The notes under the pieces are model-generated. The model was not told the DNA's origin, did no database searches, and saw only the letters and a program-made list of their open reading frames with translations. From Agelaius tricolor (Eukaryota; Chordata; Aves; Passeriformes; Icteridae), in assembly GCA_023055355.1 (NCBI GenBank), contig JALJCS010000001.1, positions 22,011,881 through 22,075,880 on the forward strand: 64,000 nucleotides of DNA, read 5' to 3'. The translations under genes and the position numbers were made by a program. This document shows positions 20,770-32,040 of this stretch, piece after piece; position 1 is the stretch's first letter; every line of letters starts with the position of its first letter.

Positions 20770-23145
20770 AAGCCGAGCCGTGCAAATGCAAATAAATAAG
20801 TAAATAGCCGCCTCTGACACTGTGCTTCTCACCACCGGGGCTCACCTTAACTTCAACCACTGTTAATCTGCCCAAAAGAGAAACTGAGGCTCTGGGAGTG
20901 AAGCGATGTCCCCCGGGTCACATGGCAGAGCAGTGGCAGCCACTCTGGCCCCAGGCGTGTGCGCAGGCTTCCACCTATTCTCCAGCCCAGCTGCCTCCGT
21001 TCCGTAGCTGCTTGCAGGTTACCTTCCTCCAGCCCTGTGTCTTGCAACTTTTCCAAGTCTAAACACACGGGCCCTACGATCTGCCACACCAGTAAGCACA
21101 ACTGGAATTAAATTCACATTTCCCACTCCCCTGCCATCTGGGGCACTGAGTGCTCCGGACCCTCTTAATCCTGGAGGATAGGCAGACAGCCTCTTAAGGA
21201 ATGCAAGCTGATGATTCAAAGCTCAGCATTAAAAGTAATCCCCCACCCACCACCCAAAATTTAGAGTTGGAGAAAAAGCTTTTTTCCCCTCAAGAATTTA
21301 ATCCCCCAGAAGGGGTCCGTGCCAGCAGCTCATGTTCAGGATCTGTAGCGAGCAAAGCCATCCCTGGTGCCTTCTCAGGGACCTAGTGGCTTGGGCAGGG
21401 GCAGGGCAGCCTCTTGCTGGTGTGTGTGGTTGTGTGGCTGTTTCTATACCTCACTGCCCCCAGTCCCCTGAACACCTGCAACTGAGGTCCCTCCTAGCAA
21501 CCTGTCACAGATTCCAGTCTGTCTGTGCACTCCTGTCGAAGCCCTGGGTCTTTTCCCTCGTAATTAATAGGCTGTAAGGTAGACACTAGTCCTCTTCTTA
21601 GCCATTTCTAGATTATGAGGCAGTTACACTGTTTATTTTCTAAGTTATGGTGTTTTGAATCCAAACAAAAAGTAATCAATGTTCACAAAGTTTGGATGCA
21701 AAGCCTGGGTGTGCTCAGGTTTGTGGGTTCTCTTCTGCTCTGCTTAATGCTTCACATTCTTCAGTCACAAACTTCAGGTCAAAATATTACTTGTCCTCCA
21801 GATATGAGGGTTGTCAGTTCTGTGTTCAAAAAAAAAAATCCTCCAAATTTTGGTGCCTCTGAAAAGTTTTGCTGCTGTTGATGGCTTTCTGTGCTTGCAT
21901 TCCATTTTTTAAGGAAAACAAACAAACAAACAAACAGATGGAAGAAACTTGGAAAACTTTTGCAGTGTGCCCATGACCATGAGTGATTCCTCTGCCCCTT
22001 TGGAGTCTGACAACAAAATTGGAAGTGACAGGGGTATATTGTTGAAACTGCCTTTTCTTTGATCATTTTCCTTGCTGTGTCTGTTCCAACTAAATGAGGG
22101 AACAGGGCTACGAATACATATCAGTCTTTCTTTTTTATTTTCTTTTTTATTGTCTTTTTTTTTTCAGGGGTGGGAAAGGTCCAAGTATTCTTGGGCATAA
22201 AAAGAACACCCCACAACCATAAAGGCCTGATTCTGCTCTTCTGCTGATGTAAATTAAAAATAGCTATACTGATATCAACAAAGCATCATCAGTCTGTGTG
22301 AGAAAGAGAACCGTGTGCCTGATGTGTGTAATTGCTGAATTTAGAGCCTTTCCTTGCTTTCCTTTGCCTGGCTTCTCATTTCAAAAGGGAAACCTTTGGA
22401 GGAAAATGCCTTTAACCTGGAGAATGAATACAGCCTGGGTGATTCAGCAGAGTGAAATTTAATTCAAAAACCCAGTATTGAAGGAAATAGAATTGTTAAA
22501 AAATAAAATAATTAAAAAAAAAAAAGTCACAACCTCCAGAGAGGAGAAAGTGAACTAAACTAATCCTATTAAACATGGTAGCATGTTTCTGTGCAGCTCG
22601 CTGAGAGATTAAGCACAGGAAAAGGGATAAGTGTTGCTTCAGTTTCACTAAACTAATGTGACAACTTGTCATTGGAAATCTTTACAGCTTGTTAGCAGAT
22701 GACTAGCTGATTCAGATATGTTTTCTACCATTTCCTTTGTGTCTGGGGGTGGTGTTTTTTTCTTTCCTGTTCCTTTCTTATCCATACTGCTTTATTTTGA
22801 TTTTTAATCCTTCATGTCTCCTTCAAGTCAAAACATTTAACTTGCTTTAATCAATATTTTGTTTTGAAGATGTCCCTTGACCTTTTGTTTGTGCAAATTA
22901 ACCTTCAAGGGCAACTCATTCATTCATTAACCTCAGTGGGATGCCATATCCCTTGTACATGGCATTTTAGGATGCATAAAACATTTATGAATGTTTAGAC
23001 ATATTGCAGTGAATGACTGTGATACTGCTGTGGTTACTACTACTGCTTCTGTAATATATTAATTTTTCTTCCATCTCCCTCCTTCTTTCACACTTTCATT
23101 CTTTCTTTTGTATTTTTTCTCTCTTTTTTTTTCTTTTTAAATATC
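20770..23145. other. Upstream flank, no gene recognised
   Basis: This is ordinary mixed-composition DNA. I see no supportable coding frame and no CR1. It contains an AAAC microsatellite at 21916-21936 and A/T runs around 21826, 22130-22165 and 22500. The stretch 22600-23050 is AT-rich and repeat-free and could hold conserved elements. Confidence 0.6.
21916..21936 (+). repeat. AAAC microsatellite
   Basis: About five direct AAAC units lie in an otherwise unique stretch. Confidence 0.85.
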
Positions 23146-23220
23146 TCCTTTTCTTTTCTTTTCTTTTCTTTTCTTTTCTTTTCTTTTCTTTTCTTTTCTT
23201 TTCGTTTCTTTTCTTTCTTT
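23146..23220 (+). repeat. TTTTC pentanucleotide array
   Basis: There are about 14 TTTTC units with one CGTTT interruption near 23204, embedded in a longer T/C-rich region (23090-23260). The reverse strand is a purine tract, and the open frames there are repeat artefacts. Confidence 0.9.
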
Positions 23221-23367
23221 TTTTTTCTTCTCTCTTTTTTCTCTCTCTTTTTTCTACTTCAGTTGTTTGTGTTGCCAAGAAAAATAGCTAATCTGGGAGA
23301 AATGTTAGCATTAGCAATTTCATTTCAAAAGCAGGTGTCTCAATGATTTAGAAACATATGCTGAAAC

Positions 23368-23526
23368 CTCTTCTCTTCTCTTCTCTTCTCTTCTCTTCTC
23401 TTCTCTTCTCTTCTCTTCTCTTCTCTTCTCTTCTCTTCTCTTCTCTTCTCTTCTCTTCTCTTCTCTTCTCTTCTCTTCTCTTCTCTTCTCTTCTCTTCTC
23501 TTCTCTTCTCTTCTCTTCTCTTCTCT
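23368..23526 (+). repeat. TTCTC pentanucleotide array, about 31 perfect units
   Basis: This is a perfect array of about 159 bp of TTCTC (GAGAA on the other strand), only 150 bp from the TTTTC array. The purity suggests recent expansion. A homopurine-homopyrimidine block of this length can adopt triplex (H-DNA) structure. The repeated open frames in it are not genes. Confidence 0.95.
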
Positions 23527-26500
23527 CCTCCCACCCTTCACTCTTTCCCTTGGCCCTCCCCCACCGGCAAAGGCATGATCGTTGAGTAAATGGAAAAAAA
23601 CATTTTACAACATTAAAGGAAGGCTGTTTAGAAAAGGAAGGCCCTGCTGAGGTGTAGAGGAAGCCTGTTTATTAACACTGGACACCTCTTATCTCAGGCA
23701 GCTCCAGATGGATGTGCCTTTGGTAATTCCCACTCCGTGCCAAGTGGGGTTAAGCAGGGTAACCACCTTGACGTGGGCTGGTGATCACCAGGGGATCATC
23801 GGCTCCTTCAGAGAGAAATTTTAGGTGAAATTTAGGGTGGGGGAGGGAGAACCATAACACTTCAGCATATGCTTGCACGTGGCCAGATTTACCTTTGTGG
23901 CTGTAAATTGCTTGCTGCCTGGTCCAGAGCCAGGTTTTGATTGAGAGATAAAGTAGTTCAAATCTGTCAATAATTAACTGTCACTCAATTAAGGCTTTCT
24001 TAACAAATTAGCACTTGGTAGCACCTAGGGTGCAGGTTTTTCATGGGAAAAGGCTGATGGAGTGATGTTGGCCATTAAGTTTGCCCACTGAGTATCAGCT
24101 AATGTCCTGCTCAGTTTAAACACCACTGTGTAAATTTGGTGAATCGGTTCCCAAACCTCATTCCTGCCAGGTTGCTTTTAAGATTAACTGTTTGTGCCCT
24201 CCCAGGCTCAACATTGCAGGTCAATGCAATCTCTAAATCAAAGAGCTATCACTGATTCATCAGGGCTTCCTGGCTGTCAGCCCTTGAGGAGAACCCTGAT
24301 GTAGATGAGGCTGTAGGTCTGAATTTACAGAAATGGTGTGGAGCCCTCCTAATACGCTGCAAGTCCCTTAGAAAGGATGGATCAGAGTTCCCTAGGCTGC
24401 CCCCAGTGTAGATCACTGTGACGTGTTTCTCTCTCACTCAGGGCCTTGGTCTCACCCCATCTGCTCTTTCCATTGGTTTGGTGTGAAGATTGAAAGGGAA
24501 AACTCTTCCAACCACTTTATCCCATGAGGAAGTTCTCATCCAAGCAGCTGCCACCCTTGTGGCATTTCACTTCCATCACCTTGTGGCCCTGGGTACCTGG
24601 GTCCAGGAACACTTGCCATGAAAAATGCCATGCATTTCTAGAAACATTGCAAAGCTCCATTTCTATGCTTCTCTCTCAGATTCCTGGAATAATCCTTCTG
24701 TGGCAATAGAGGAACTATTGGTGTTTCTCTGATAGCAGACATTGTGCCGGTTCCCTTTCATCCCTCTCTGAACTAGTTGTGCCATGGGTATATCGTCCCA
24801 CTCTTCCTCTTAATTCTCCAGTCAGAAGTTAAAAGTGAATGTCAGATGTCCTTCAGAGCCAGCAGAGCCATCCCAGCTGGTCTCCAGCCCCACGTTTGTG
24901 CACACTGCTGGATCGATGCTGCCGGGATGGGAATTCCCTTGGTTCTAAATTCACAGCAAACAGCAGACTCTGGGAGTAGTGATAATTTGTCACATCAGTC
25001 CTGCCAAGGCAGAATCTGCCCCTCCTGAGTCAGAAACTCCTCAGTCTCCTGAGTCCTTTGCTCTCAGTCAGCATCAAATTCTCTGGTGTCACACCCAGTT
25101 GCACCTCCAGGAGGTGTAGCAGCCGAGTCTGTTGAGAGCTCCAGTGCAAACTCCGGCAGATGCAAGTTCTGATTCATGCTGTATTACAGGAAGGGCTGCG
25201 AGGTGGAGGCTGGCTTTAGCTTCAGCTCTGGTTCGTTCCTGGTTCATAGGGTTTATTCTCAGTATGGAGTTGGTTAAATCAGTCACTCCTTACCTCACTG
25301 AATAGTTTTCCTTCTCTTTTGACCAAAGCATGCCTTACCTGCAGTAGGGGCCAAAGCAATGCTGGACAAAAGTTTAAAAACAAAATTTGGGAAGCTTTCC
25401 AGCTTATTCTTTTTTAGTGAAGACCTTGGGGGATGCACTCTGTTGTCTCATACAAAAACTAATCATGTAAAAACTAATGCAGCTTTCTATCAATCATATT
25501 GGATGGAAGAGCTGCCAGAGAGGGACAGCTCTTAGCCAGCACCACCCTACCGAGGTTCAAAGATCTGAACTCTTTCAGCAACCTCCATGTGGAGATTTTA
25601 AGAGCACGTTTAAAACATACTTTGTGCTGCCCTGTCCTGATACTTGCATTAAAAGTCTTAAGAAGTTTAAAACCATTGAGCAGGGGAAAAGGAAGCATAT
25701 TTGATGGTTTAAAACTCTACCCTATCCTGTTGAATAATCAAAGCTGGGAATGTAATTTAGTTTTATAGACTTACATTCTATTGATTGGTTGAGGTTTTTA
25801 AGAAAGAGGAAGATATTTCTGTAGAGAGATTATAACCTGGGGGAAAGAATTTTTTTTTTTTTTTGGTGATCTGAATTAATTTGGCTTTTATATTATATAG
25901 CAACAGCTTTTAGGAACCTTTTGAAGAATTCTTCCAATAGTTATTCCCATTATCTGAAGAGTGCATCCAATCTGTCACCTACAAGGACTCAGTCTGGCAA
26001 GGCGTTAAAGGACAACTTTTTCAGGGGCAGAGAGGCATCTAACAGCCTTTCAAAATATTAGCAAAAATGATACTATTGATTTTAATAGAACCGAGGTGCC
26101 AGGGTGGTTCTGTAGGGTCCTGAACAAGCCAATGGTTTTAGGAGCCTAAAGCAGAGTGTAGGTGTCCATATCCAAAACTGTCATTGTGGATCATCCAGCT
26201 CAGTAGATGAGCTCCCCAGGTGCTCGATTCTGTTTCTGTTTCTGTGCCTGCCAGAGCCACCCCACGGTGGGCACCTAGGTACGCAGGAACACCTTGGAAT
26301 CCTTCGGGAGGCAGCAGGGGCTTTCCCCACACCTACGGGCTCCAAGAGAACCTCTCCCAGCCCTGCTCCCTCTGCGAGGTGTCCTCACAGTGGTGTCAGG
26401 TCCCATCTTTCACAGGAAAGCCCTCCAGTTAGGGTGTCTCCCCTAGAGGTGGGAAATCTGCATTTGACACTTGCCTCATTCCAAAGATGTGCAAAGTCAT

Positions 26501-29500
26501 GGTTCTCTTCTCTCTAAAAAAGTCTGTTGCCACCAGGCTGTGGGATGGGATCATTCCTATCCCTCCTGTGCTGCTTTTTTGTTTGTTTGTTTGTTTGTTT
26601 GTTTTTCAATGGCAGAAAGGGACCAAAAAATCACTGGGTCAAAAGAAGAAAAAACAAATAAGCCTGACTTTGTGAAAAAGGTGATTAAACAGGAAACTAG
26701 AAGGGAACAACACACTGCTTCCAGGACTGAATATTTTACCATCTCTTACGGCTCTGCCAATGCAAAGCACAGCACAGGCCCAGGGAGGAGGGCCTGGGAG
26801 TCCCTTTGCCCAGGTGATGATGCTCTGAGCCTGTTTGTGGTCCCAGCAATCTGTGAGCCTTTCTGAAATGCTGCACACTCTGCCGGAGTGGATGGAGGTT
26901 GTTGCAGCAATTAACGTAAAGGCACTAACATCTTTTATGGATTTTAGCCTTGAGTAGCTGAATCATTAGGTACCTACATAATGTAAAAATCATCCCACAG
27001 TGCCCTAAGCTCCCACTGAAGTTACTGTGTTTACATGCAGCACAGCAGGCCCAAAATAATGTAGGTGCCTTTTTTATGAAAAGGAAATACATCCCTGACA
27101 TAAAGGTCAAATGGCATTTATAACAACATTAATAATTTCAGAGGGCCATGCTATTGAATTCTAGGAAAGATTAGACCTGTTTGGCAATACTGTTTAGTTG
27201 CTTTTACAACAGAAATACGCTGTTTACCTCCTGAGAGGTTCATAAGGAAAAAAAAAATCCAATCTATATCAATGAGTAAGATATTTTCCTTACCAGAGAT
27301 ATTGATTTAAATATTGACTTCGCTGCTGGAGGGTTATTTCACTCCATGCTGCAGATACTCATTGTCAAGTGACATGTGTTTTATGTACTAATAAAAATGT
27401 GATTTCTGGCACAGTAATCTTATCTGGATGATTCTGATTTTTGTATTCAGTTTGGTCTGAAGCAGTTGTCCTTTCTAAAACTGAGTACTTATTTTCTTCT
27501 GTGTGTCCGTGCACTTCACTCCATGTGAATTACTTGCAACTAAGATCAAAACAAACAAACATTAAAAAACCCCTGTACACAGCCCCTTTGTCCTATTAGT
27601 TCATTTTCCTTTCAATCTTTCAGCAATGGGTTTAGGCTCTGCAAGACAGAAGTTCTTTATTTAGCAGCAGTAAAGGTGCCGCTGTAGAACCTGTTACAGC
27701 TTGTCAGAAAACCAGCCCGAGTGTGTTCTGGGACAAGCACTGTCTTTTTATTGCGGGGTTATACAACAGCTCTCACGTTGGCTCGCTGACCCTGATCAGG
27801 CCTGGTGATAGTGACAATGACAACAATAGCTTATGCCACCGAGCAGCAGCCCCACGCTCAGGAGGGCTGTGACACCTCCCATCACGGGCCAGACGTGCCA
27901 GCTCCTCTCGTGCAAGTACTAGCCCAGGAGGGAAAAAAAAGCCCCTAACAGTAAAAATCCCAGCCTCCTGAAACTGCCAATTTATAGACATGAGGATTTA
28001 CTTATTCCACTGGAGCATTGCACCCATGAAGCAGAGGATGCTGCTGAACAGTTTCACTGATGCTACAATTCTCATTGCTGCCCTGCTGGTTCTCCCTGCA
28101 GAGCCTGGATCCATGCACATGCATGGAATTGCACACTCCAAAGGAACCCGCTCTGCAGTGCTGCCATGCAGCTTGGCAGCATTGAGGTCTCCTGGGACGG
28201 GGAGCACAAGGTGGAGGAGAACCCTTGGAATGTTCATGGTGTCTCCCTCTTTGTCTTGTGCACCATAGGGACCAGGTAAAAACATGAGGCAATGGTAGCA
28301 CTCAACGCTGGCTCTTTGGCACTGTTGGCAATCACCAGCTCCTTGCAAGTGGCATGACAAGGGAATAGGGTTATTTTCAGAAGGGAATTGCATGCAAAAG
28401 GTCTGAGATTCCTGAGGTTAGCTGCGCCCATATCTTCTAGGCACTATCCAGTTCACAGCACAGGACTGCTGGTGCCTGCACATAGGAAGATGGGCTTTGC
28501 CTGGCTAAAGTCTCCCTGTAAATATTTTCATTGGGAACACCAAGTTTCAGATCATACCTATGGATCCAAGGCCTTTGCACAGCTCAGGACACAAAGGGGG
28601 CAGGGACAGACCCTCCTGGAGTTTGTTTGCAGCTAAGAAGTGGGGAAGGTGGCAGAAAGGCAAATCTCAGACCCCGTTAGGAAACACTTCCCTGCATAAA
28701 CTTCACTAATGGGGGGCTGTGGTGCTGTGAGCAGAAGTTGTTTATTTTGAAAGAAACAGGGAGACAAACAGGGCTTTGGGCCACTTGCAGATTTTTTGGG
28801 GTTTTTTTGGTTTTTTTTACTGGAGAGAATTTACAGTAAACATGAGAACTGGAACCATGGCACAAATTCACCATGCATTTAACTAGAGGTTACTTAGCTT
28901 TGTTATATTTCTTTCTGTCTACTTGCACACAAGGAAATTTTCTTTTTCTTTGAGTACAATGTTTTAAATTAAATTTTGGGGAAACTAACATGACAAGCAA
29001 AGTCTTTATTAACCCCAGCAGTGTAATTTCTTATTACAAGACTGTGATTCAGAGGAAACAGCGTTGCTAAAACAGCTTCTGAGTCCCAGCAAAAATGACA
29101 GTTTTCCTCAATCAGTTCCTTTTGTGACCTTGATCTGAACCTTAATCTGTTTTAGCAAAATTCTTTTTATTAGCCATTCATTCTTAATCATACCGCTAAT
29201 TTTCCTGTTTTTAAACTATCAATTTAAGGCTGCTTTTTCATGGAACTAATCAAGGCTGATGTATGTTATTTTGGCTATGAATTCTAATAATTATTCTTAA
29301 GAGTTTTTTAAGTCTGCATTTTCCATAGATAACTGTCAAAATTGTAGATAGGGAAGAATGACTTGTTTCTGTGATATGGCACATCCAAGTCTGCTTTCTT
29401 ATCTTTAGTGAAGATTTACCATTGCTAGCATCGGGTAGGCAATCTGAGCCTCACCTTCTTTTCTTTCCTTCCATCAGCAGTTGCTTTTCATTAGTATTAT

Positions 29501-29814
29501 TATTGCAGACAGCATCATTGGGAGGAAGAAGGGTTTTCAGGATCAGCCTCCATTTGAGATTTTTAGAATAAAAGAATAAACATATACTTGCAGCTGTCTC
29601 ACAGAGATTGTAAACTGCTGTAGCTAGTGACTAGTGATTTTTCTTTGCCTATGATATTAAGGAACAGATTGTGTTACTATACTTATCTCTACCTTTACAA
29701 ACAAATACATCAGGAAAATATGTCGAGCAGAAGAAACCACGCTTGTTATCAAATGCCTAGCTACACTGACTACAGGTTTTTGTACTTTTTGGCAAAAGCT
29801 TCCAAACATATTGT
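23527..29814. other. Upstream flank, no gene recognised
   Basis: This stretch has mixed composition with a GTTT microsatellite at 26575-26606, short A and T runs, and scattered frames below about 130 codons with no recognisable domain. I see no CR1, no RNA gene and no splice-site-bounded exon I would defend. It may be transcribed as part of a divergent non-coding RNA. Confidence 0.55.
26575..26606 (+). repeat. GTTT microsatellite
   Basis: A T run is followed by six GTTT units and ends before TCAATGG. Confidence 0.88.
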
Positions 29815-30145
29815 GGCTTGGTTAAGCTGCGAATTCTTTGCGGCATAAAGGGAGCCTTTCTGTGCCCGTGGTGCGCGCTGGGCTCTCGGGCGCAGGCAGC
29901 AGCTCGCCGCTGTTATTTGTCATTCCTGCGGCAGCCGCGCAGGGATCGCAACCCCTTGTCCTGGGCTTTGTACCCACCAGAGACGCTTCTTCCCCCGCCG
30001 GACTGATTAACATCACGGCGGGGCTATGATCTTAAAAGCCTGGCACTTCTGATTAGGCTTTTGTTGAAGTTTGCGGAGCTGACTGAGTACCAGGGGCTTT
30101 GTGCCTGTGCAGCCGGGTGCTTGCAGGGGGTAGCACTCAGCCCCC
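29815..30145. promoter_or_regulatory. Isolated CpG-rich patch, candidate distal enhancer or promoter
   Basis: About 330 bp is much richer in CpG than the AT-rich flanks. It contains a TTTGTCATTCCTG segment (SOX- and ETS-like), CTGATTAACATCAC (HNF1/homeodomain-like) and a GATTAGGC motif. No ORF or repeat is recognised. It lies about 11.7-12 kb upstream of the inferred PROX1 start. An enhancer about 11 kb upstream of mouse Prox1 is known for lymphatic endothelium, but identity with this patch is only a guess from distance. Confidence 0.35.
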
Positions 30146-31927
30146 CCAGCTAGAGGTGCCGTTGGAGCAGCACTTGGGGAGAAACTTTACAAGTGTTTTC
30201 CAGCCTAAACCTCTCTCCCCGTGCTCAATGGGACTTTGTCAAGTGACGCGCTAACATTTCATTAGGGAGTGAAGCAGATTTCTTAATTGCAAGTGAACTA
30301 AGCTTGACAGATAGGATTTTCTACTCTAAAGAGGGAGGAAAGCCAGAAATTTGGGGGTTTTGTGTGTTTGCTTGTCGTTTTTTTTTTTTTTTTATGAAAG
30401 ATGCTCAGATGTCTTGGTAATAAGTTCCCATGCCAGATGGAAGGCAATGGCTGGAAGAGTAGAGGAACAAAGACTCTTCTCAATCTTTTTCCCTAATTAA
30501 ATCCCTTTTTTCTGTAAAAGTGCAATGTTTTCCCCACCAGTTTGAAAGGATTGCCATGTCTGATTGTTTGAAAAGCTATAGGTTAATTGTGTTATATGTA
30601 TCTGTAGAAAAATTAATGCTATATGCAAAAATGGATGAAAGTGCTCAAATAGCCCATTAATTAACTCAGCCCTATTGTTAGCAGGGTTGGCATTAGAGGA
30701 AAGAATAATGCCTTTTCAATCCGAAACCTTCCCTCCCTCCCCATCCATTTTATCTCTTCTTGTCACTTCCTATTAGCTGATCATGACATCTTATCTTTTT
30801 CCTGAAGGGTGGGCCAGAAGATTACTTTGGAGCTCATGTAAGTGACACTCCAAGGATTGGCCGGCAGCAGGTTCAGCGGCCCCGGCCCCGGAGCCGCGGG
30901 ATGTCATCCCTGTGACATGCCTGGAAACCCCGGCTCATCCCTCAACTGTCCGGTCACAGCAGCATCTCCGTCATGTTGCACTTCCAGCCTGTCACTGGCT
31001 TGGGTTCACACTCCTCTCCCGGGAACCCTGCTCGCTTTTGCTGAGGACTGTGGTTTTATTTTTAACACGGAGTCCTTCACATCAGTGGCACTGGGGGTTT
31101 CTTTTGCAGCATGGGTTTCTGCTCTAGGAGGGAATGGCTGGGGATCCTACACCAAATGTGCCTGTGTGTGCTAAGGGGGGAGCTGTACGTTAAAGCACAC
31201 TCTGTTTTCCATCCCTCTGTGGGGAGGAGTTTTTGGGAGATCTCTGCCTGCCTGGATGTGTGGGGGTGTCCCGGCAGCTTCACCCCACAGCAGCCACCTG
31301 CTCCCCAGAGCCCAGGATGTTCCTGGTGAGGGAAAGCTTCCAGAGTGCTCCCACCAGCTGCAGCCAGACATTATGGCTCGTGCTGGAGGGACTCGCTGCC
31401 GGCACCGTAATTGCAGGCTAGCTGGATTTTTGCTGTGGTATTACAAATTCCCCCAGGGAAGCCCACAGCTATGACCATTTTCATGGTAACATTGTCAGGC
31501 ATGAGTCATTTTCTTCCCTCTCTGTCTCTGTTTGTCCTTTCTCACACACACACTCAAAAATGCAAGGACAAATCAACAAACTGGTAAATAAAATTTAAAT
31601 GTCTCTTTAGTGCATTCTCAGCCCTCTTCTTCCGGCTGAGTGTGTAGTTTGATCAGTTTGAGGTACTTTTTTTTTTTTTTTGCTATAAGAATGTGGCATA
31701 AAATATATGGGCCACATGGATGTTGATACTGGAATGATGACTTTTTCATCTTATGCTTTTTTTTTTTTTTTGCTGTGTTACTTCTAAGAGTGTTTTGATT
31801 AGTGTCATCCCATTGCATTGCACTGGCTACACTATCCCATCTTACATGAGTAAGTACTTGCAGAGTTGGTGTCCTTGGCTATGAACCAACTTTCTAGTGT
31901 ATTCTGAAATGTTCCCTTTGGTGCCTT

Positions 31928-32040
31928 AAAAAAAACCCAAACCAAAAAACAAAACAAAACAAAACAAAACAAACAAACAAACAACAAAAAAAAACCAAAA
32001 AAAACACCAAAAACCAAACCAAACCAAAAAAAAAAAAAAT
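31928..32040 (+). repeat. A-rich CAAAA/CAAA repeat tract
   Basis: About 110 bp is made only of A and C, with CAAAA units grading into CAAA, CCAAA and poly(A). No retroposon body is recognisable immediately upstream, so it is treated as a simple repeat. Confidence 0.9.

Noticed and set aside
23096..23585. Open frames of Lys/Glu/Arg or Leu/Phe/Ser repeats
   Set aside because: These are translations of the TTTTC and TTCTC arrays, not genes.
27998..28393. Overlapping frames on both strands (131 and 92 codons)
   Set aside because: Frames are open on both strands at once, with no domain and no exon boundaries that could be defended.
31928..32040. A-rich tract as the tail of a retroposon
   Set aside because: No recognisable SINE, LINE or processed gene body lies upstream, and the tract grades between CAAA-type units like a microsatellite.
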